In this document: positions 29,801 through 41,200 of the stretch, one piece after another
How positions within the stretch are numbered: the first letter of the stretch is position 1
Layout of the letters: every line of letters starts with the position of its first letter
Source of the DNA: Membranipora membranacea
Taxonomy: Eukaryota; Bryozoa; Gymnolaemata; Cheilostomatida; Membraniporidae
Reading direction: 5' to 3'
Assembly: GCA_914767715.1 (NCBI GenBank)
Contig: OU612065.1
Location: 26,784,001-26,848,000, forward strand
DNA: 64,000 nucleotides
Position numbers and translations under genes: made by a program
The notes under the pieces: model-generated
What the model saw: the letters and a program-made list of their open reading frames with translations, nothing else
What the model was told of the DNA's origin: nothing
Databases searched by the model: none

Positions 29801-30448
29801 TGGGTTTAGGCTGGTACCTGATATATTACCGCATGGAATTGTTTCGACAATATTGGTGAGAACTGATATAGCGATAAAAAACCCAGTTACATAATAGAAT
29901 ACCAATGCAATAGTGCTGGACTGTGGGTCTTCAAAAGATTTCCACATTCTCTCTCTGAACGATAACTTGCTCAAATCTTCTGTAAATATGGGATCACTAT
30001 CATCTATGAGTCGCTCTTGTGTTTCTCGCTTCCTCTCCCTGTATTCCTCGAAGCAGCAGTCTCCGATTGTGTCAGGCATGATGCCGTAGAACGCCATCTC
30101 CTCATCATAGATAGATACACACTCACTTTTAGGGAAATGTAGTCTTCCTGTTCTGTAGAATGCCATGATATATCTGAAGATATCCGGATCTCTATCAAAG
30201 AAGTACTCATCGTTTTCCTCATCATAGAAGAAATCCCTCTCGTTGGAACCAAGCAAAGTGTCCGGATATTTTTCCAATGTGTTTTTCCAAATCTCAAATC
30301 TTTTCCCACTGATGTTTAGAGTGATTCTGTGGTCTGATTTAAAGCTGTTGACTGTCACTGGAGCATCTGGCAGTGGCTGCTTCGCCACTGGAACCCAGCC
30401 AATGGCTGAAGCTCTTGCAAGGGGTAGCCAAGCCGCTGCTGATGTCAT
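23817..30448 (-). CDS. KCND/Shal: Shal-type voltage-gated potassium channel Kv4 (complete)
   Basis: Exons, 5' to 3' on the minus strand: 30448-29343, one of 26309-26147 or 26044-25882, 25357-25169, 24858 (or 24861)-24748, and 24020-23817. All phases fit, giving 590 residues. The N-terminus ([19 protein letters not shown]) is the Kv4 segment that binds KChIPs. The T1 domain (about 40-140) keeps the zinc motif His104, Cys110, Cys131, Cys132. S1-S3 lie at about 179-276. S4 carries Arg290, Arg293, Arg296, Lys299 and Arg302. Exon 1 ends inside the glycine codon of the TTLGYGD selectivity filter. The C-terminal exon has the Kv4-specific [16 protein letters not shown]. Exon 4 has a [10 protein letters not shown] motif like the CC-basic motif of vertebrate Kv4. 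The protein ends NRISML, reminiscent of the VSAL PDZ ligand. Role: somatodendritic or muscle A-type K+ current. Exons 4 and 5 are less certain than 1-3. Confidence 0.93.
24021..24747 (-). other. Kv4 intron 4 (last)
   Basis: Donor AAG|gtacag, acceptor TGTTTACAAG (weak pyrimidine tract). No repeat or other gene is seen within it. Confidence 0.6.
25882..26044 (-). CDS. Kv4 alternative pore/S6 exon, divergent version
   Basis: Also exactly 163 bp, acceptor GCTTACAG, donor AAG|gtagct, same phases as its neighbour. It encodes [18 protein letters not shown]6 with [13 protein letters not shown], and a changed post-S6 linker [13 protein letters not shown]. The K+ filter and PVPV hinge are intact and no stop is present, so it looks functional, not a decayed duplicate. 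Confidence 0.9.
26147..26309 (-). CDS. Kv4 alternative pore/S6 exon, canonical version
   Basis: 163 bp, acceptor CTACAAAG, donor CAG|gtattc. It supplies the rest of the filter ([17 protein letters not shown]), S6 with [13 protein letters not shown], and the canonical Kv4 linker [12 protein letters not shown]. It lies upstream (5') of the second version on the minus strand, separated by 102 bp. Confidence 0.93.
26310..29342 (-). other. Kv4 intron 1
   Basis: A 3-kb intron interrupting the selectivity-filter glycine codon. It contains C/G-rich runs near 27241-27273 and 28005-28040 and a 36-bp mini-MITE at 27298-27333. A minus-strand open frame at 27591-27848 lacks a convincing acceptor and was not called as an exon. 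Confidence 0.7.
27298..27333. mobile_element. 36-bp mini-MITE with perfect 8-bp target duplication (copy 2)
   Basis: Ends CATAGAC and GTCTATG, interior AT-rich. Flanked on both sides by GATGCTAC (27290-27297 and 27334-27341). The terminal sequence matches the palindrome at 1533-1556. An 8-bp duplication is the hAT-class size. Confidence 0.65.
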
Positions 30449-33400
30449 TATTTATCCTGCAAAAAGAGTCAGTTACAAGATCAGCATGATGAATTATTGG
30501 TACTTCAATGGTCAAAGTTGTAGTGATAGAACACGGTATGGTTTAGAGAACACACATAGACAAGTTCTGCCACTGGGTATTGACATCGTGCAATCACATA
30601 TGTTTGGTGTTGGAGCTTCCCAAAAGCTTGCCCCTCACCCAAAGGCCCCTTGATTGATAGTATTTGGGAGGAAGGGATACATTAGTTGAACTTTTGTCCC
30701 TGCAACTTTTGTCTTAATATTTTTTCCAAACCTTTAAAGCTAGTGTTGGCGTAACACTCATGAGATTATTTTTCATTTGCATATTCAATCATTTAATAAT
30801 GGTCCCTATCAAATCTCTAAGGGTTTGCAAAAGCCTATAATATCCAAACATACATGTTTAGCTTGTCCAAAGACTCATGTAAACAACGCCCTAATATGCT
30901 GCCTTATGCACACAGTAGATGCCCTCTCCCAGACGTGATAAACCCGTTTTCATAGGGATTCTCTTAAATTTGATGTTTTGTGTGAACTCATTTTCAGTTG
31001 ATCTAATATTGGAAAAGAAAGCTATCCTATCAACACTGACGCTCTAAATTTGAACTCATCTGTGATGAGTATTCTTGACAGATTTTGAACACAATGGACC
31101 TTTCTAACATTGTCTCCAAAATTTGCCCAGATCTGTTGTTGAATAATACTCAAAGTAGTCTTTGAGGACATAGTAGAGACAGAGTCGGAATGTTAGTTTC
31201 CACTGCTGGCTCTGTACCTGGCATCAATTTAACACACTAGGGACTTAATTCAAATGTGGTTGTCTACATTTTAAATCACATATTTCGTTTCCGATCACAA
31301 TCAACAGCTCACAATAAATGCGACCACACACAAAACATACAGATTCAAAATTCCTCTGAGATGTTCTTGCCATAAAAGAAAAAAAAAACAGCGTGCCCAA
31401 GAGGAAAATCTTTGCCCAGCATGTCCCATTGGAACCCAGATGTGATTGATGTTCTTTGAAACGAGCAACACATGCATTATAATAGATATGACTGTTATAG
31501 CGTGTATCACAGTAGACTGGCCCAAAATTTTAACAAGCACCTGCACCACTCGCAAGACTGGGCCCCCAAGTATATATGGACATGTTATTTATTCCACTGT
31601 TATGGCTACATCATCAAACTTATACCAGAAAACATTGCTGATAATTCATTTATAACAAATCGTAAAAGTGTTTTTCTCAACCATGATGTCATAGATTTGG
31701 CTATTTACATGGATGCTGCTAGATGCAAATTCCTGTCCCCAAAGAATAGCGCTGCCTTGCAGAAGCTGTTCTGTAAACCTATGTATCATTTTCATACCAC
31801 AAGGTGTGCACTTGAAAAATTGCGCTGGTTAGTCTTGCATCTGGTATGCTGTGACAGTTTTACCAGTGGGTAGGGATAAATAAATAATTATCTCCAAGCA
31901 CGAAATTCACTTTCTATGCATTACCGTTTTCTTAAGACGTGAATAGTTCATTGTGAGGCAAATAACACTTCTAACGCTCTACTGAAATTTTACTTTTCAA
32001 AACCCACCATCAAGATCGATCATTCCAAAAGATATGACTAACTTACCACCAATTTGGTTCAAGAGGCGAAACCTGATAACATTTGCACTACCAGCCCGAC
32101 AACTGACTGCAATAAACGAGCGGCTTGCTAAAAATGCCGCTTGTATCTAAGGATCAATCAATTTATATCAGAGATTTCTGCTGAGCGATATCATTAGTGT
32201 ACAGCAGCTCATATTTACAATACTATTATTCAGATATTTGCTGTAAGCCAGACTTTTTCTGCTACAATAGATTTTTCTTACACTGCTGATATACCAAAGA
32301 TTAAAGAAGAATTTATATTATTAGCGATTCATGTTGACCAGCACTACCTGTAATCTCTATTCGTATTTTATAAATCAGGGGAATTAATTCTAAACCTGAT
32401 ACATTCATTAAAGTGTTCAAAATCATAATAATCTTGCTTTTAAACGGGTATAAAACTCTTTTACCCCTTGTTTAAAATCCCTACTTGGTCAAGAGGTAGT
32501 ATGTTGTACCTTGTTCTGAAAACATAGCTTCAATCATTGATAAAATCCTGTATATTTGACAACAGGCTCCCCTCTCAAAATAAAATGGAATTTAAAAAAA
32601 ACTCACGGCTCTTTACATCTACTCCAATTCATTTTCATATTGTTACGCGATCACCGTTCTATATTGTTGTTTCTTTTTGCATCAAATCGAGTATCAAATG
32701 TTACATCATAATAGTGTTCATTCCTTACCTGAGAGTAAATTAGAACCAAACTTTCTGGTGTTTTTCTCTATTAGGCAAAATCTATGTCTGTTGAAAGTTA
32801 TATGAAAACCATACGAGAAGCAGGTATGCCACGCATTCATTGATGCTCGTGTTATTTTGACCTTGTTTTGACCTTGCAATTTATTCATTGATAAAATCTG
32901 GAAGGAGGTATTTGTGTTTTCAAGCTTTCACAGATGCTTGCGTTATTTTGACCTTGTTCATTGATAAACTCTGATGTAAGCCTAATTAAAAATTTCCTCA
33001 CCTGTTCTTGCTGTTTAGATGCTTTTACCTCTTATGTGCCTTTATAATAGTATATATAATCCAGCAGCAGCAGTGGCAGCAAAGCTAGGATTTATTATTT
33101 ACATGAATTTGTGACTGTTTATCTAGCTGTTGCCACTCAGCTGCTTCAGCGGAAAATTAATCACACTCACCAGTAAGCAATTAAGAAATCGGAGCATGTG
33201 TGAGTAGCGTAATCCGATTCATTCTTAATTCTATGTTATTGTAAGCCCTTGATGTGAACAGAGAGTAAGGATATGATATGAGCAGCTATCTTTATCTGTG
33301 TTGATGTGTATTTACCTTAGAACTGGTCACTGAAGCTGACAGTAAACCTGAACTGATTGGTGATATCCATAACCCTCTGTCAGCATCTTATGCATACTCC

Positions 33401-35239
33401 AATTATTAAATACTTTATTGATTACCTCTAGCATGCAAACTGCGTTTGGTATAAGAATTATAAATTGTCATTAAAAGCTTCCAAAGAGGCTTTTAAATAA
33501 TACAGAAGTGGACAGTAATGTGCTTTGATGGTCAGCAGCAGGTGATTAATCAGTTGTCACGTAATCTTACTGTGACCGGCTGACTTTAGTGCCCCGGAGA
33601 CAAACGAGTTGTAACGGGAGTTGTCCCAAGGCAGAAAATGCAGGCAAATAATTGCAATTAAATCATGAGAAATGAACCAGGTTTTTTTCAAATAGAATTG
33701 AACAAATATTGAAATGACACTTAAAGTACACATCAGAACTACATTTATTTATGCAGTAACTTTGCTGATTGATAACCAGGAGTTTTCTCCACCTGACGGA
33801 TTGAACTTTGAATAAGTTTGATCCTTCTGTTGCACTTGCAACAGATTGAAGTAATTGCAAAAAAGGGGTATCGAGGTGCCTCGCCTTGATAAACAATAGC
33901 TTTTTAATATGTCTCCAAAACCAAAGAGGGAAAACTTTGTTCTAGATCAAACCAGTCTTAGATGATTCAATCTTCACACATGTGGTGTGAAAAAAATGTG
34001 CGCAAGGTACTGACAAGCATCATTATGACTGTTAGCCTTAAAAATATTGTGTAATGATTAGCTAGCACCTTTAGTTTGGCCTCGGTTGTTTTGGGATACT
34101 CATGGTTGCGCATAACGATACAAACCACTTTGAAACCAAATTGAAGTATTATTGAGAAATTCATAAAATGCAAACATTTTTTGGTGTGATATATATATTA
34201 TATATACTTTATTATTGCCGATCAAAGTCAATGACAAATAAAGACCATGCATAAATAAATAAATAAAAACAAAGCAGTCAGGTGTATTTATGAAAAATAT
34301 CATTGTCTATAAATGCTGTCCTATTTATAGAACGGTGATTTCAGGCTTGCAAAAATATTTTACACGGTTGATGCTCATATTCTTTAACCTTTGCAATATA
34401 TCAAAAACAAAGAAGATCAAGATGTTTTTTTAGCTCTTCGAGCTTTAGTAAAGAAAGTCTCTCTTCATAGTCTTCCTCATATGGAATCATGATTCTGGTG
34501 CAGAGCTTTTGAAATCTCTCCAGTTTATCCTTATCATTTTGGGTGGTGTGTGGCTGTGGGAACCAGCTTGTATCAGCAATGAATGAGGTTTAGTTCATTG
34601 GTATCAGAACAAGTTTGTTTCTGCTGGTGGCAGTCGGAAATCGTGAAATCCAAGTCATTGAGGTACGCCACAATACCTGACTTTCAATGCATTTTTAGTC
34701 GTCACAGCCACAGTATTCTACACATATTATGGCCATATAAAATTGTAAAATAAAAATCAATTTAAATTATGAGTTATCTCCTCAATAAACTATTTTACAT
34801 TACAACAGTTCAATTTACATCCTTTTCATTGGGAAATTTGAAGGTCAAGGACAAAACAAGAAGAAAAATATTTGAAAACAGGTTTCTGAGACACAAGACT
34901 CATAGATAGGGATACCGCATTTTATGAGCACAAAGGTAATGCAGTAGTCCTATGTTAACCTCCATTGGTATTACAAACTTCCTCTTTGTCTCCCCTCTTC
35001 TATGTATCTCTGTTGCCATATTTTAATTGTGGTGTGAGAAAGCTTTTCACTCCAGATTCCCAAGGTTATATGGCTGAATGCAAGATAATAGTCTCTCCTG
35101 ATAAATGTTCGTCAAGTGAGATGTTAGACCCATCAATAGAGAGAAAGAGCAGATGGGTTAATCATGAATTGATATAACAAAATTTTAACCCTCACCTCAC
35201 CTATATCACAGGTTTGATATTCTATACTTCACAGTAGCT
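30449..35239. other. Divergent intergenic region between Kv4 and ANAPC4
   Basis: About 4.8 kb, AT-rich. It must hold the 5' UTRs and promoters of both genes. A splice acceptor at 35209-35211 (TATATCACAG) just before the ANAPC4 ATG suggests an upstream non-coding exon. Open frames at 31301-31873 have no family resemblance, splice support or codon pattern I can defend. Confidence 0.55.
32837..32975 (+). repeat. Imperfect direct repeat, two copies
   Basis: GATGCT, then GTTATTTTGACCTTGTT, then TTCATTGATAAAMTCTG occurs at about 32842 and again at about 32934, a period near 92 bp. Function unknown. The copies differ by a small duplication (TTTTGACCTTG) in the first. Confidence 0.6.
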
Positions 35240-38200
35240 ATGGACATGAGTGATTTAGAGCCAACTCCGAAGCTGGGCAGCACAGTTAAGCAGGTAGAAG
35301 AGAAGCATGCGTCTACAGAGATACGTGAGATGGTGTGGTCACCTAAAATGGATCTGGTCGCTGCTATCACGGCAGCAGAGCCTAACGATGTGATCCTCTA
35401 CCGCTTACATGCTCTGAAAAAAGTGTGGAGCCATTCACCACCAGCTGATGATGCTAAAGTCACTTCTATTGCATGGGATCCTCTAGGAAAATGTAAGTTA
35501 CAACTTATTAGTTTATCGGACCATGGAGGATTGTTTGGGTAGAGAAGAAAATGGAAGGGTGGATGTATCAGACTCCCATACCATCTATGCTCTAAATATA
35601 GTATAGTATATGTATAGTATATAGTAATTAAACCTGCAACCCTAGGCAGTATATGTTCTTCTTCATTTGTGCCTATACCTCCAATCCTGTATCAGACAAT
35701 GTGAATGACTCACCATTCTTTTAAAATGAAATCAGAATGGTTTGGAACTGGTTTGAAGAGCCTGAAAATTGGGGAGAACCTGAATTTATGTAAGAATGCA
35801 CACTGATATCTTGCATAATTTTGATCAAATGCACTTTATAGGCATTGCGGTGGCTTACAGTGTAGCACAGATTCAGATCTTGGCTGTTGAGAGAGCTGTA
35901 GTACTTCATACTCATCACATCAGCTCCACGCCTATCAAGCTTTACTGGTTGAGTTTAGAGAAAGATCCCAAACAAAATGAGGTCCCTCTATTCAAAGACA
36001 TAAGTGAGAAAATGATCCCAAACTTACCGTCACTGAATAGAGAGTAAGTTAGGCTTCAATTTGTTATTATTTGTATGGAAGATTCTTACTAACATCTTTT
36101 AATAGACCTAAGCATTTTATAGTCAGGCTGGAGTTTTGCATTATTATCTGGATGGTGCAGATCCTAATGCTTTTCAAAATTATTCTTCGGAATCACTTTA
36201 AAATCCTATTACTGTAAAAATATTGGATGGCTACAGTGCTAACAGTAAAGATCTTAGATCTTTGTGAAGTCCAGAATGAGATTTTTTGTAAAGAATTATA
36301 CGTCATGAAATTGTGTCAGAGGCACAAAGCTGTTTTGTTTCTTAGTCTTTGACAACATAAATTTAACATTTTTTAGAAATGAACTGCATCAGAGTGTGAA
36401 ACAAATCAACAGAGACGTGTAAGTACAAATAAAGTTTGCTATCACAGAGGTCTGAATTTGTATGGTTTGGACTTTCAGTGTTTAGCTTTCGCGTTTTTGC
36501 CTAAGTAGCGAAATTGTATGATAGCGGAAATTACTTCCTAAGCAATAAACACCACTCAGTTTCATAAACAATGTACAATTATACAGGAGTACACCTTACC
36601 TAAGCATGCAAGGCAGTGTGGTGTAGTGGTCTTAGTGTCTGCAATCAGATGGAGGGTTATGCCTTGGGTTCGAATCCCAGTTGGACATTTTTTTAAAATT
36701 TTCGCTAGTAAGCCTACTAGCGAAATTTAGTGTATCTTAAATTAAAATCACTCACCATAGTAGTAGAAATTAAACTCTAGCTAAATTAAACTCCTATAGG
36801 GTATGCAAATACTTGCACAATTATATCTATAAGGACTATTCACCATCCACACTATTTGTACTTTGTAGCCAAGTTGTATTGGCACACTCTATGGAATGTT
36901 CAAATTTGGCCAAAACAACGCTTGTTCAACATTATGTTATGATTAATTCTAAATATGACGTGCCTTAATTTTTTGTAGATTAAACTACCTGGTCGTATCA
37001 GGTGAACATGGATTAGTGAATATCTATGTCTATGGACTGTTGTCTATTGGTTATATTAATTTGCTAGACTATTCATCACAGGTAATTGTTACTTAGTAAA
37101 TATCATCACAATCTGATTATCACCTACTCAGAGCCCTCAGGCGAGTACCACAATGTCTATAAACCTGAAAAACAAACAAAATCACACACAGAGTTTGGTG
37201 ATTGGCATGCAGACAGAGATACTTTATTCAATTTGAATCGGTTATTTTACAGAGCTTCAGAAATTTACCATTCCCAAAGAAATTGACCTAATACTATATG
37301 TATCATTTTGTAATTTTATTATTTTCAAATTATAACCGCTTTAATATACATATGAGAGTTGTCTCTTCAGTTGGTGTGAGAGGACAAGTCTGGAAGTTGT
37401 GCAACCTAATATAATTAACAATTTCATGGAAAATTGAACAAAAAAGTGAATATGTTTATAATGATTTGTAGGAGAGTCGTGTTGTCTCCTCTTGTTTATC
37501 TAGCTCTGGATCACATCTAGTGTCGATAACTGAAGACTTCAACTCTAATGTTCACCTTACTTGTGTAAGTATATTGCATGTGTTCCTTCTCACTTGAACA
37601 TCAAGCAACAGCTTACTCAACTACGCACTCAACGTAATTCAGGTTTTGTTATTCAGAACTCCTGCTAATCAGCCGAGGAAATGGATTTTGATATCATTTA
37701 ATTCAGACCTTTCTCAAATAAGGACAGCATTTGGTGGTCCCCAGAGGTTTGAATTAAGTTGGCTGCATGGTATGAGGAAAATAATGTATAACATCACATA
37801 AAATTAGCATCAGTATGATATTTTTAAACATATTTTATTTTCACAAACATCAGTATGATAATTAAATAAAATTTTGCGACATTAAGCGTGCAGAACGTGT
37901 TAAGCATGAATTTGTTTTCTAAATACAAGTACTACCAGCTCAGTGTACATGCTGTGGACACAGACGTATATATATATATATATATATGTGTGTCTCACGT
38001 ACACACATTCCTCATGTTATCAGTTTGATATGTCTGTGCACACAGTACTGCTAGCTTTATCTTTGTTTTTATTTTCAAGCTGAGTACAGATTCACTGTGT
38101 GAGAGAAGTCAGGAAATACAAATAATAGCTGATAAGTTTATCCGCCTCATCGACCTACTCGAGGTGAGCTTAATGTGTGGAGTAGGCTGATAAACTCTTA

Positions 38201-41200
38201 CTTGGGCTTTTTTTTAGATTGGCTTTTTATTCTGAGAGGAAAAATAATAGCTAGAGTTTAGCTAGTTTGATGTGGCGGCTTGATGTTAGTAAATACCAAA
38301 TTTTTCAATGATGAAGTTTACATGTAAAGAGGATGGGTAGCCACAAATTTTTATACCTGTGAGAAAAGTTAAACGTTTTCGCCTGCAAAACTATACTCCT
38401 TCATGTTTGTTTGCCATATTTTGATGTTTAGGCCTAGCAGGAGATGGTCCTTGGCTCCATTATCCATTAGAAGATTTTTGACGAATTGTTTTTGCGATAA
38501 AATCTCTTAATTTTGCTTGTGTTTTTACTCCTCAAGATATGTAGTATAGAAGCTGACATAATTGTATATATATGATGTTATGCGTTGAATGTTACTTTTC
38601 AGTATTGTGACCTGACTATAACAAAAATGTCTGAAGCTTGGGAGGACGGCTTATTAGAGATGGACTCCAAACTCAACAACTTCTCAAACCAGAAACAGGT
38701 AAATTTATCATCTCGATTGTGGATCATTATTCCAACTTTAACTACTGCTGCGACTCAGGGAAAGGTGTGCTCTTTGAATTCTGTGTAGCTCAAAGATAAC
38801 TAATTGATAATTTAATCTCATAACTGTCACATAATGGGCAAATAATTTGCACAAACTGATCGTCAAAATCAGTGTACAAAATTAACGCACTGGGTGATGA
38901 CGTCTTTATTGTCCAAAAGTAAGACGGTAACTATGCTAGATAGTTAATTTTGTACCCTGAATTTAGCAGCAGTAGTTTAAGTGTATAAAATGAGAGGGAA
39001 CCTCTCTCGTATATTTTGACACACAAATGAGACCAGGGGTTCATGTGATTGAATAAAGGCATGTCATTTGAAGACATCTGCATCATGCAAAGGACATTTG
39101 AGAACAAAACTCCGGTGATCAAGATACTTGGATATCGGAAGACAATACTTATTCATTATCTGTGTCCAACTAAACCATTATTTGATTGAAAATCATCGAA
39201 TTTAATATGGAACAACAAAATTGTTATGTATCATTGATGATGTTTGTAGATGATAGGCGAGGGTACAGTACTGAATGATTTTCTGGAGTTGTTGCTGTTC
39301 GGTACACCCAGTGATGAGCTCCAGACATTCCTACTTAAAGATCTCACCGATAGAGGTATGAAGAAGCTAGGCATGTCTCTACAGAACTACTACAAAACCA
39401 TACAAGAGCTGCTCATCGTCAACATGCAAAGGTGAGTGAAACCATCAAAACTTTAATTACTGCTTTTGAGTTGCATCAAATGTGTTTTTAAAAAGTTGAT
39501 ACATGTATGGGTTGTACCTGGTTCTCGTCTCTGGCACCTATATGGAAAATATTATTAACAATGTCAACTTCGATGCTAGCTAGCCTTATTCGAAGAAAAA
39601 AAAATGCATGACAATTATTTTGATGCAAAAATCTGATGTAATTTGTATAGCTCTATTGTTTGAGGAGTCATGTTATATGCCAGCTCGTCTATTGATACCA
39701 GTATGTTATCAATACACATTCACCTTGAGAAAGTTACTGTAACCTGCAGAGAAATAATTGATGTTTCATATTGGAGTTGTCTCTTCTCATAAAATGTAAA
39801 TAGTCTTCAACTATTTCTCTTTGAATGATTTATCATAACATCTTGATTTCAGTGCTGTGGAGTCCATATTCTTTCATCTGAATGATTTATACGGCCTTTC
39901 TCAGTGGCCTGACAAGTTTGGCGCGATCGGTCTGACATCAGATTTGGTTGACTCTGCGATCCAGGCTTGTGGAAGTCTAAGACTGAAAATCAATGAAATG
40001 ATACAGTAAGTCATACTGTTTCAAGAAATTTTAAGCAGATCTTGCCTAAAAATGTTGTGCCAGATAGTCAGAGTTTGATCTATTTTAGAAACTTGACTGC
40101 CTTGTTGTTTTTGAGTGAGTTGAGTGATTTTTCCCTGGTTTTGTCATGCGACTACAAACAAAAGAGTAGCCCCCTGACACGGCTAACTTTTCCCACCGTG
40201 AGACTGTTCCTGTAGTTTTTATGCCAGACAGATAGTAGCCAACTGCAAAGCACATTTCAAAATAACCTATGAGGTGTCAATGGCTATCAAGGTAAGACCT
40301 AAACCCAGAAAAATATAAAGACTTAGTGTTTATATTTTTATGCCTAAACTTTAAAATTTGAGTATAACGCGTCACATACTCTGCCAATAACAATTTGTCA
40401 CCAGGATATCGAAGATTAAACATGTCCTAGGAAATCGTAAAACTCAGAATTCCAGAATTTACGATCCAAATGATTTATGGAGTTGAAAAGCATTTTCATT
40501 CCCATGAACCTAATTCGTAGTATGCACTCTCTTCCCACTTGATGAACCTTTGAAAAACAGGATCTTAATGATGTAGGTGAAACATCTTGGGGAAAAATTG
40601 GCAAAGAGCTCAAGAGGTCTTCTTTTTTCTTTTGTTTGAAGTTTGTTGACCAGTGGTACCGAGAATCTGAAGGCATTCTCCAGATGGCTTTATACAGGTT
40701 TGTAAACAAATGATACTTTTTTGATTTAATTTAATTTCGAACTCCTGTTAACTATAACAAAGAAGGCTGGTTAAATCGTTATGTATTTTGATTTCACTTA
40801 ATTTAGACTCCGCTTAACTAGAACAAAGTTAGGTGGCGCATGTGTACATGTGCAGCCAAATGTGGTTAGTTTCCTCATACTGACTCTCGTGATCTGACTG
40901 GGCATGTAGATCACTGATAAACTAGGCTATAGTTACCACAAAGTAGATGTCGTAAGGCTAAGTATAAATCATGCGTGACTTTAAATTGCGCATGTGCAAG
41001 AACAATGAGTTTAGTCTAGGTTCTGAGAGAAAATTTGGTCAGGGAGAATGGGATAGCCCCTGCATGAACTGCCAATCAAAATCAGCTAATAGTGACAAGA
41101 GAGAATAACTATCAATATCAATTCCGCATGCATCGAAGAACATACCACCAGAGCAGGTAGCCAATCAGATGGCTTCGGAATTCCGAGGCTCAATTTTGCA

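Noticed and set aside
31301-31873. Overlapping open frames on both strands in the Kv4/ANAPC4 intergenic region
   Set aside because: No splice context, no known motifs, and both strands open to similar lengths, as expected by chance.
36611-36692. tRNA gene
   Set aside because: A and B boxes are present but the acceptor-stem sides do not pair and the anticodon arm is irregular. Called a SINE head or pseudogene.
40228-40291. Possible ANAPC4 exon between 40005 and 40642
   Set aside because: Adding 64 bp puts the next exon, whose frame is fixed by the NLKAFSRWLY homology, out of phase. Skipping it gives an exact-length match to the family. Kept only as a possible poison exon.
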